51,763 bases of DNA, taken from positions 1 to 51,763 of IMG/VR virus record IMGVR_UViG_3300021197_001563, one strand, 5' to 3'. The translations under genes and the position numbers were made by a program. The notes below the pieces were generated by a model. It did no database searches. It had not been told where the DNA came from and saw nothing but the letters and a program-made list of their open reading frames with translations. Position 1 is the first letter of the stretch; the number at the start of each line of letters is the position of its first letter. Origin of the DNA: a virus. Of this stretch, positions 41,901 through 46,914 are shown piece after piece.

Positions 41901-42973
41901 CCTGGTGTGATCAAGTCCTCTACATCAGTAAGTGTGATTGCATCACCGACTCCCTCGACATAGTATTCCTTGTTCTGGTATTCGGTAGTCACCAACGAAC
42001 TTGGGAATTTTATCTTCATCCCGTTTGACAGATCCAAAGTTCTAATACTGTAATTCTTGACTCCTACAATACTGTCCTCTACATTTATTGCTGTCGTGCT
42101 CGTGGCATCTTTTATCTGTAATATGCCGTACATGGCATCATGGTTACCACACTGGTAATATAAAGTATCTGGTGCGCCTGTCGTGGGCACTGTGAATGTA
42201 ACTGTGCCTTCATCTGCGCCGTTATTGGTTACCCCTGTATCGAATACTGTCGACGTTGATCCGTCCGCACTAACCTTGCTCTTGTATGGCTCTGTCATTA
42301 TCCAGAACGGATGTCCTTTAGCATCTACATTAAACTTGTAGGTGTTTCCCCTGTAAAGTGTCAGTATCGGATTGTTCTCGTTCTCCCTGTGGATGAATTC
42401 GTAAGCCGCTTGAGCATTATTGATAACTTTGTACTCTGCAACCGCACTTGGTCCGACTGAATCTATTTCTATCGTTCCAGGTCCTTCTGGTATCCAGTAG
42501 TATTCCCTATAGTTAATCAACTTGTCGTAGTCTATTGCTGGGTTCCAACTGTATACAGTCTCTTTATTGAGCCTGTCGTGATTGTTGACTTTTCCACCTA
42601 GGTACTTTATCTGGTTTATATAGTCGTCGTACGTACCTGTAAATTTTACTTGGTCTTCTGGATTGACCGACGTTGTGTCCCTGTCGGTGTATGTCACAGC
42701 AGGTTCTAATTGATATGCAAATCTGTCCTTGCTGGTCGAACCTATGTACCTATCAGTAACCTTTCTTGTGTAAGCGTCCTGTCTTCCAATGTAACCATCT
42801 ATTCTCTCTAACGATCCTTTTTGAACTAAAGGATCGATCGTGCTGGCCAGAAATCTTTGGTTGGCATCTGTCCTATAAAAAGCAGGGAGATGTTGAACAG
42901 TACGTCTGTATTCGTTCGTGCCCTGTTTTACAACTTCATTGTCAGTTAATGCGTTTGTGGGATTATCTGTCAT
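29930..42973 (-). CDS. Giant baseplate/tail structural protein (4347 aa, gp7-position)
   Basis: One uninterrupted frame of 13 kb. The N-terminus (LPAFYRTDANQRFLAST, then LERIDGYIGRQDAYTRKV) resembles cyanophage baseplate proteins in the gp7 position, directly after gp6. A cupredoxin-like domain lies at about residues 195-290 with H221 (GHPFW), C275, H278 and M281. Residues ~2100-2525 hold seven FG-GAP-like blades (FGESIAMSKDGTTLVIGAPG and others), suggesting a beta-propeller. Two SGGSGY..PTV.I.GG repeats lie near 3230 and 3355. From ~3520 to the end there are repeated GDGST..F.L...P....V.V.G units. T4 gp7 has 1032 residues, so this is four times longer. It may combine wedge and host-binding roles. 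Confidence 0.75.
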   Translation of the reverse strand: MTDNPTNALTDNEVVKQGTNEYRRTVQHLPAFYRTDANQRFLASTIDPLVQKGSLERIDGYIGRQDAYTRKVTDRYIGSTSKDRFAYQLEPAVTYTDRDTTSVNPEDQVKFTGTYDDYINQIKYLGGKVNNHDRLNKETVYSWNPAIDYDKLINYREYYWIPEGPGTIEIDSVGPSAVAEYKVINNAQAAYEFIHRENENNPILTLYRGNTYKFNVDAKGHPFWIMTEPYKSKVSADGSTSTVFDTGVTNNGADEGTVTFTVPTTGAPDTLYYQCGNHDAMYGILQIKDATSTTAINVEDSIVGVKNYSIRTLDLSNGMKIKFPSSLVTTEYQNKEYYVEGVGDAITLTDVEDLITPGSYATESTILYDQAGYDSRPYAKAYYTPENKDYITIKRDSQDRNAWSRYNRWFHKSIIEETARVGGFTPTLNEDDRAKRPIIEFDSGLALYNHGTAAKKSVTLYDTQTTDAFNNVVKQTGYIIDGVPLANGMRVVFVADTDPLVKNKIYDVNFVTAGDSTQVINLTEASDATPANNDSIFIEFGTTNQGKTFRYDSATESFIEAQEKTGVNQQPLFGMWDNDHTSFDDATTYPNSSFTGAKVFSFATSDTATTDTVLGFKVKYNTVNNVGDIVFDSDHTSGTFTYKSGTKTLTKNLAEGHLHYTTGRSTHNSRSAWIKRTTESKQRVIRTFIVDSTEKQLFPVDFYKDSANLTNIELSVSVNGSRKALTTDYVLETGTKNKYIKFNKALEIDDQIRIAGHSSADKIDGKGIYEIPENLATNTLNQQSGTFTFGQILAHVRDILDKNQEVTGSIPGVSNLRDKPDARLKGGSIHQHGGPLLPAIFGLVDSKANIISSVDYAVQEYEKWYNAFLTHAVGTAYEGDAVDRVDEIITAITPGRNSTFPFYYEDMVGWGENVSTRSYTVMGASQTEYALDSQHDITTLSNRAVYVYLNDDQLLLGIDYTFSTVDDSVNISKTLVEGDKIVIKDYADTTGSFMPPSPTKLGMYPKFIPETFTDTTYLSDTVVIRKHDGSIIKAYGDERDNLILELEKRIYNNIKVTYDATLVDIHDVLPSAFTSTEYTLQEVDDVMGPDFYQWAGRNNVQYINNTVFTEGSPFTYNYARSKGRLTGENLPGYWRGIYKYFYDTDAPHVRPWEMLGHSEKPTDWDATYGTAPYTSGNDVLWNAVATQPGRYGKHLIRNYLPVDASGNLLNPITAGLVDNLDIPGRQNTWKFGDQAPAETAWRRSSSYPFSVIKTLALTKPAKFFSNLFDPSRLTTNVAGNQIYKDTRIRKTLATAKYHLETITDLDTGVTTRYQTAGYQPFTVNYLISRNLDSKTFYYDKMKNLSVQLAYKLGGFTDKDNIKILTDSVSPGSTSGSKFIPDENYKILFRTSNPVESFQYSGVLIEKNTDTTTKTDGSTVTNIGGYKVLGYSTTKPYFNFNYPVKTTTATALSIEGSVVVNQYKAHQEITQTIPYGHVFNTIQDVTDFLFGYGHWLESQGFRFNKFSNELKETLNWSNAVREFLFWTTQEWTPGAAITVSPAADGFELDTNNSVVGQLRNLAGDYSLLDSGGRKIDIGEISTKRIGKTFELGIKSDTVGLYNIALNTVQKEHVLLFDNSTVFADIIYDPFTGFRQQRLKIVGWKTAGWNGDYYAPGFVFDAAQVVYWTANTDYRIGDSVEYQGKFYVAKINHNSGSIFETVRWTLKTDKPSPQLIPNFEYKISQFNDFYNLETNNFDDSQQQLAQRLTGYQSRDYLENLFVNDVSQYKFYQGYIREKGTQNAIDSILKAKYEGEDITLDLYPEWMIRTGNFGNTDSIENIQIVLKDDEITADPQSVELFDTSNETVEYARSDAVIKENYYYTPVEYTASTTFKRLDYTKEGVNRDTAQIFKTAGYPQLQQVQHTAFDIEDILNLDMNAITSNDLIWVAGKSNRDWDVLRITSAGIKIANLHLINDASQLEITFTGSHNLTAGSTTSPVDYFGISNSEEPTLNGVYRVSATPDHKTVIIDYSGNVGFIPALEDGSTADSYGNVYKFLSVRLSTMDNVNDLLEHDQYTDKDDAIQKPGDKVYADADSSGLWRVYEKQDPYTTRLVLSANTNVADQEFGHRIVARNDGRTVVVSAPGKGQGAVHFLFRTTTEPGTQLITQTTATMTDNDDNTSRLGESLTLSTDENFVVAGAPYANTIGEDGSTRQQNAGLAKIYIWDPSTFKYGILNTISPPTDGSTANENLNFGWAHKISEPGASSVRTTADKYLFVSAPGHNNDTGRVYMYTWGVGADGSTYDTWTSETTIEAPDGGSGQRFGHRLQANDNGDILAVSSVAPGNAGKVEIFVKTSQANDGSTLNSFGLAQTITGVASDGSSINTAFGESIAMSKDGTTLVIGAPGVDGTSHPDAGAIYYYKWNADGSTNTYTLQQTLTAPSSLTNMKFGTTLDLNHDGTRLVIGAEKFASSREMKFDSGETTFDLQDTNIVDNNVESGGAFTATMYNTKFMIDDRLMSENMSENDDFGRGVCMIDNSVFVGAPNDDGNTATDGSTKVVNDGTVSQYDLTVTGKYAWNNIVTETALMDTDKLGKVFEFDKKSKQIRDYYDLYDPIKGRILGVADREINIKTAWDPATYNVADVNTKTPWAEDHIGEVWWDLSTVKWLWYEQDTQEYKTNHWGQTFPGSSIDIYEWVESTLLPSRYADSGNGTPLHQDDSQYTVVQKYNSKLDRFVNFYYYWVKDKTTLPESQRDASTRRKNTVAFVANIIRNPRLFAKKYYSITDTNKFLLHNVSNLNGSDIVLNMDIRTNTFEGDSHSVWKLVREGDAECRPHHNIETRWWDSLVGKNSAGDTVPDVNLPVNERYGNNIRPRQSWYVDRFNALKEIIDYANTVLKKHQLVGQIKLDNLNSKDPEPTSQSLEWDASVDTYAELGYVNTADISGTANYLVKADETANNYWAIYTWDGTTWSRTKVQTYNTSAYWSYTDWYQVPDHHGMTGMAHDENTKIDKQVTYQYELDTLDLAIGKHVKVTSADTGGWKLFMRTATGWQNVGTENGTIRLSTKLYDYSQDASGFAGADTFDNNFFDQEPSQETRKILTALRDDLFINDLAIDYNTLFFIGLRKVLTEQTYVDWLFKTSFLNAKNSVRQLDQRKSYTTGTDSWIESYINEVKPFHAKLREYRLGYDKTETQDGIYSDFDNPAFYDATTGKIRSLNIDTDTAKLTEFPHQMWYDYHKKYVQSITVLSGGSGYEVAPTVTILGGTTGSTGPFQIQATSSSGTTSGQFGYYYPLFTSEKQAEIYDTQNSGSGTTKTYTFDGYADTFYGPTASVRESESDKAGTFKMYVTPTTTAATATATIQSGAVTKITVTGIGANYTTTPTVYISGGKTDGTAPTDKAKAYANLNNDLVRDFDTTIKFDRVSSTSRVVDWTASTAYAYNDLLRYKNELYKVTSAFTSSTDFDDNIGSLYKVYGNEVGLTAADRTKGFYTPGSGMPGNELDQVMTGVDYGGTMVTGLLFTQEAGWDKAGWYDFPWDNYGDSRIKAFRADGSTASYTFDTAPASSEVYQVYLTQDDSTRKKLSDVVRGDGSTVTFTISETPEANAFVEFIPFDDDGVLTPTDDRTLDSIVKGGLFTSALGHAPSDIVLEGDAFVSPDTSYAPEETVPGQMFDTVDIKVYTSPESGVPFISEKNYRGNGSTTTYSIGDYPGTLGSVTVVVDGVVKKGSALDSTVSDYTINVGNKTITFDTAPANHSIISTKVFAISGENYRVLNSFTGDGSTTLFLTSTRGEFNLDSTSSDLYVTIDGVPTTAYSTTTTANTITVVFDSAPAASSYIQIAGFNKSTTSTRSFASVRNEAITYDGSTNRYTLTYPPGAIGPLSGLTLIELNGKMLRGPDISYYLGDGTTLNYLFNNLERLGVVESTADTTSKTTDITTETADEFVDPTPGEDSTIDPIKSITSASQIQVHVNGVEQILNTDYTVNLGNGVFTADVATASADTSATTADSAGSPDRIAFVTAPSANDLIAITTLVDFQYYNEGTDIIINPTQLASDGNSISLNDVISVTTFNNALGMKLRRETLEGQGDALFNLRFDPLNASYMYVWLNGQQLIQGHDYTVNRNLITVTGKTITSSDRLDVMYFAVDSAVSATGFRIFKDMLNRTFYKRISKTSTTKLTIDMTPGTQTMTVEDATLLPSPNVSANVPGVVFVDKERIEYFTKSGNTLGQLRRGTLGTGIKEHGSGTEVVDASGTQTIPYADTVYTNTFTGDGSTLTFALSQAPSSASELDIFIGGQRLLLTSEDGSTINYSVDGSTTAVTLSTAPASGTQIKILHKKGQVWYTALDGNPADGKGLQASGTQQAKFIANEPTNAPE

Positions 42974-45900
42974 TAGTATCCTGATCCACTACTGCCGGTA
43001 CTCGAACCGGAACCTGTTGTAGTAGAGCCTGACACTGCTGATCCTGTTGTGGTGTTGGTCGTGGCAGTTGATGTTGATGTGACCACAGTTCCAGAGGCCG
43101 CCAATTGGTTGGCTCCCAGTGCTGATATAATTGACACATCATCAACGGTGGCCCCACTGATGAAAATCTCGTCTGCCGCTGAATTTATCTGGAACAGAGA
43201 TCCAAAACTCAGCCCGGATTGGTTTGGCACAATCACCGCCGTCATTAGGTCCGGGGCCAGTTGATTGTGTATGTAAGCGGCTAATTCTGTAAAGTAAAAA
43301 CTGTCTCCAAAATCCCAGTTGTCAAGGGCAAAAAATTCGTTGATTGCGGAGATAACCCTAGTCTTAATCACTGCATCTGATACATTAGTTTTAAGATTTT
43401 TAACAACCTTGAAAGTTGCCTGTAATTGCTCATCGGCGTTTGTACCAAACAGTATCTTATACTTTACTGGATGATAAATGATCTGATCCGACAATGATTT
43501 CAATGGATTAAGCGTACCTGAGTAATTGACCCTTAACTGATCTGCCGTGGATTCTGTAGGTTTTGTGCCTCCATCTTGTAACCAAATCCTATATAGATTA
43601 TCGTATGTTCTCTCTAACAGATAGACATCAATAATGTTTGACACGCTTGGATCTATTCTTGTCTCCTGACCAGCATGATGTTTGTATTGAAAATCGATCG
43701 AACTCCTTCCTCTTCTTGCTCTGTAATCTGTTGTAGTTGTTAGAGTATTTGTTGTAGAACTATAAGTCTTGATAACATCCTCTGCACTGTTGTAGAAATA
43801 AAACAGTTGTCCGTCTGTGTATGTTGATGTATTAAGATCGATGTCGGTTTCTTTATCACTTACAACAAAGTTACTTGCGGCATATGGTCTGAATCTCTCT
43901 ATGTTATCATATGAACTATATTTTTCCGAGAACACAAATTTAGTTGATTCAGAAAGGGTTGGTTCAACAAATATGTCAAACAATTCGGGATTGTCGACTA
44001 CTCCGTCGTCGTCATTATCGAAGAATCCAATCTTCACCTTCCTGTTGTCCTGGAAACCATCTGATTCTGTAACCACGTCAACAACTTGCCAGGTAATAGG
44101 ATAACCTATGCTGTTTCCTGTTGAAACGATACTGTTGATTTTCAGTATTTTTACTACATCCTTGACACTCTTGCCCGTTGTGTAGTCGTATATTTTCTCG
44201 TCCACGCTATAGTGAAATTTGTTCTGTGATTCTGACTCAAATATGTACTCCAGTTTCCTGTACTGCACAGTGTAGGTGTTTCCGTCGTTTGTGAACTTGA
44301 ACCACCAACTGGCATCCGCGTTCGCTCCTGTTGTTGAACCTGCATTGGCCAAATCGAAAATTGTGCTAGTACTTAAATTAGTTGACGTGATTACTTTCCA
44401 TGTCTCAGAATCAACGTCGTACCTTAATCCAAACTCCTCATATTCCTCTATCCTGTCCAGTAGATCTGCTTCGAGTGTGGTAGAAAATGATGTTGTAAAG
44501 TTTGGTATAATCGCATTAACAACAGAACCATTTGGAACTATATTGTTCAGTGTTACCGGTCCGACACCCGACTCTAAATTTCCTAAACCACCATTAGAAC
44601 CGTCAAGCACTACTGCACCTATCTTGGCCCATGCTCTATCTTCAGCGTTATCTGTTGTTGATGTCACTAATGTTCCGTTCAAGAACTTTCTCGTGTCCGG
44701 TGATGTGAATTTGACTAAAGCACCTGGTTTAGCAAACTTCATGTTGGAAGTTGCTGAATCTCCTAGGGACAATGCACCACCCGACGTAAAATAACCTGTG
44801 TTGGTATTGGTATCCGTCGTTGTGGAATTCCAGGTTGCACTCAGTGTGCTGGCATCCTTTGTTTCGTATTTCAAATAATAAAACTGTCTAGCGTATGCTT
44901 CTTTAAGTTTTGCTTCAACAGACGTGTCTATTGTAGATTGAATGTCACTTCTGTTGTTGAACGTGAAAGTGAACTGTTCAAGTGATTCTTCCCTATAAAT
45001 TATTCCATCCTCAGCGAACACACTAACGTTGGAGTACGCACCTGTTGGGTCTAGTATCTCTTTTGCTCTGCTGATGCCAGACGCTGTTCTGTTAACAGAC
45101 CTTACTTTAACAATCTCCTGTGAAGCCGACAAAGGAACAACCTGGTAGTCTTCTGCTGTAATCATTCTATTCTGTGAATAGTAAACCTGTGCGGCTTTCT
45201 CCTTTATAGAGTCATTTGACTCTGACGCCGCTGAATTGTATACCGATGCCTTGAGGCTCACGCTCATGGTCAATGATTGCTGTGCACCGTTGGCGTCTGT
45301 GTATGGCACGGTCAACTGTATGTTTTGCATGTCAGATGGTTGTATAGTGAAATTGGCGTTATCGCTTATTCTGTAGTATGTCCTGAAAGTGCCTAATGGT
45401 ATATTAGAGAAATTTCCATCTCCAAACACCATATCGATAGTGTCGTTATTTTTTGTTACAACGTTAAAAGTATTTCTCTCTGTTTTTGATAGAGAGTTAT
45501 AAATCGCATTATTGCCTGCAAGTGATGGGATCTTACTCCATGATTCTGCTAATTGTCCAAACTGATCTAACTTGTAAAGCCACACGTCTGTGTTGTTGAT
45601 GTTGGATGTATCAAAACTTTTAACATAATTTGTAATTGCAGAATCAACAGTGAACTCTTGGTTCTCCATCGATCCTTGTTTGAACAGGAAGAAGAACCCT
45701 GTGTTGTTTGAACTGTCTCCTGAACCATCCGATCTATATGTGTATGTCAATCCTGTTCCTGGTACGGGGGCAGATTCATATATAGACTCCGAATCTGTTA
45801 TAGTGCTGGGCACTACCTCAAAAGATCTTGACGTACCTCCCACTGACTTAACGAAATTGTATATCGGTAGATCCAACTGGTTTGAACTTAGAGTGTAAAC

Positions 45901-46455
45901 CTCTGTGGTGATACCACCTATGGTTCCTGACTCTCTTGGGTTTCCAAACAGTTGTCCCGTCTGGTTGGCCGCGTTCAGTATCGCAGTGAACTGCTCTCTG
46001 TAGTTTGAGTTTGCTGAGTCATTCCATATGGTGTTTGAATTTGCTAGATTTGTTCCGAAACTGTCCTGCACGTCCTGTGTGGTGGATATTGAATCTATCT
46101 TTAATAAGCCTGTCGCTGGTTGATTTCTCTTGGCGTTGTAGTTGATCAACCTCGCCAATCTTAGAACACTGTTTCTTCTCTCCGCAGTCTCTAGGAAATT
46201 CTCCCTGGCGTTCAAGTCTACCCTGAAAGAAAGTGCCTGTGATATGTATGCTATCAGATCTATCAGTGCCACGTACTCCGAACTCTCAACGAAGTCGTTG
46301 AAATCGTCGGGGTAGTTCTCACGTAGATACGCTACCATGGTCCTTCTCAGGGTCTCAAAGTCGTAACTCTTGAAGTCGGCCTGTTGGAAAGACTGGTAGA
46401 TCTTCCTCCAATCTTCCGCGACTAATAATCTGTTTTGTCTATCTGTAGTGGCCAT
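42973..46455 (-). CDS. 6: Baseplate wedge subunit gp6
   Basis: The 1160-residue protein begins with the gp6 N-terminal region typical of T4-like marine phages (DWRKIYQSFQQADFKSYDFE, YVALIDLIAYISQALSFRVD, ARENFLETAERRNSVLRLAR). It contains QLTVPYTDANGAQQ and ITAEDYQVVPLS in the baseplate J-like part, and HPVKYKILFGTNADEQ and FYFTELAAYIHNQLAPDLM toward the C-terminus. T4 gp6 has 660 residues; the extra length lies in the middle, and the last ~35 residues are Ser/Thr/Gly-rich. It forms the wedge ring with gp25, encoded next to it. The ATG lacks a Shine-Dalgarno; CATAAATA lies 15 bases upstream. Confidence 0.9.
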   Translation of the reverse strand: MATTDRQNRLLVAEDWRKIYQSFQQADFKSYDFETLRRTMVAYLRENYPDDFNDFVESSEYVALIDLIAYISQALSFRVDLNARENFLETAERRNSVLRLARLINYNAKRNQPATGLLKIDSISTTQDVQDSFGTNLANSNTIWNDSANSNYREQFTAILNAANQTGQLFGNPRESGTIGGITTEVYTLSSNQLDLPIYNFVKSVGGTSRSFEVVPSTITDSESIYESAPVPGTGLTYTYRSDGSGDSSNNTGFFFLFKQGSMENQEFTVDSAITNYVKSFDTSNINNTDVWLYKLDQFGQLAESWSKIPSLAGNNAIYNSLSKTERNTFNVVTKNNDTIDMVFGDGNFSNIPLGTFRTYYRISDNANFTIQPSDMQNIQLTVPYTDANGAQQSLTMSVSLKASVYNSAASESNDSIKEKAAQVYYSQNRMITAEDYQVVPLSASQEIVKVRSVNRTASGISRAKEILDPTGAYSNVSVFAEDGIIYREESLEQFTFTFNNRSDIQSTIDTSVEAKLKEAYARQFYYLKYETKDASTLSATWNSTTTDTNTNTGYFTSGGALSLGDSATSNMKFAKPGALVKFTSPDTRKFLNGTLVTSTTDNAEDRAWAKIGAVVLDGSNGGLGNLESGVGPVTLNNIVPNGSVVNAIIPNFTTSFSTTLEADLLDRIEEYEEFGLRYDVDSETWKVITSTNLSTSTIFDLANAGSTTGANADASWWFKFTNDGNTYTVQYRKLEYIFESESQNKFHYSVDEKIYDYTTGKSVKDVVKILKINSIVSTGNSIGYPITWQVVDVVTESDGFQDNRKVKIGFFDNDDDGVVDNPELFDIFVEPTLSESTKFVFSEKYSSYDNIERFRPYAASNFVVSDKETDIDLNTSTYTDGQLFYFYNSAEDVIKTYSSTTNTLTTTTDYRARRGRSSIDFQYKHHAGQETRIDPSVSNIIDVYLLERTYDNLYRIWLQDGGTKPTESTADQLRVNYSGTLNPLKSLSDQIIYHPVKYKILFGTNADEQLQATFKVVKNLKTNVSDAVIKTRVISAINEFFALDNWDFGDSFYFTELAAYIHNQLAPDLMTAVIVPNQSGLSFGSLFQINSAADEIFISGATVDDVSIISALGANQLAASGTVVTSTSTATTNTTTGSAVSGSTTTGSGSSTGSSGSGY

Positions 46456-46469
46456 TGTAATTACAACGG

Positions 46470-46477
46470 TATTTATG
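46470..46477 (-). promoter_or_regulatory. T4-late-type promoter motif CATAAATA upstream of gp6
   Basis: CATAAATA on the minus strand lies in the 42-base gap between the gp25 and gp6 genes. It matches the NATAAATA late motif and the copy at 21359-21366. Transcription would start about nine bases before the gp6 ATG. This gap is the only intergenic space in the baseplate block. Confidence 0.55.
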
Positions 46478-46497
46478 TGTTAGGAAATGTACGTATA

Positions 46498-46914
46498 TTA
46501 AGATAGACGCAAGAGCGAGTTCTCATCGAAGTTGAATCGCAGTTTCTCGGTAATATTGAGAGGAACATATGTTATAGTGGCCTGTATGGCTATGCCCTTG
46601 TCTGCTTCTGTGACCAGTATCTCTTCCGTGGCAATACGTGGATCTGCGTTAAGATTCGCTGTGACATCCTCTACGATGGCATCCTTTAGAGCTTCTGTAA
46701 ACGGCTCAAATATAGCATCGTATATGATTGTGCCAAATTCAGGGTTCTCCACCCTCTCACCCTTACGCACTGATAACCTATTGATAAGATCCTGCTTGGC
46801 CACCTCGAAGTCGTACAGTTTGAAGTTTTTCTTGTCCGCACGTGAACTGAAACCCTTGAAGGTCACATTCTTGTTGCTCAATCCTTTGTCTGATCCGTTG
46901 TCGCCGTATGCCAT
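46498..46914 (-). CDS. 25: Baseplate wedge subunit gp25
   Basis: The 138-residue protein has the gp25/GPW family features: KNFKLYDFEVAKQDLINRL, RKGERVENPEFGTIIYDAIF with EPFTEAL, and a C-terminal strand pair (GIAIQATITYVPLNITEKL). The length is close to the 132 residues of T4 gp25. It forms the wedge with gp6 and starts sheath assembly. Its ATG overlaps the stop of the gp5-like gene (TAATG), and GGAG sits about nine bases upstream. Confidence 0.92.
   Translation of the reverse strand: MAYGDNGSDKGLSNKNVTFKGFSSRADKKNFKLYDFEVAKQDLINRLSVRKGERVENPEFGTIIYDAIFEPFTEALKDAIVEDVTANLNADPRIATEEILVTEADKGIAIQATITYVPLNITEKLRFNFDENSLLRLS

Noticed and set aside
29930-42973. Two or more genes joined by assembly error
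   Set aside because: The frame is open over 13 kb with consistent codon use and gp7-position context, and no internal start with a strong ribosome site stood out on reading; very large structural genes occur at this position in marine T4-like phages.
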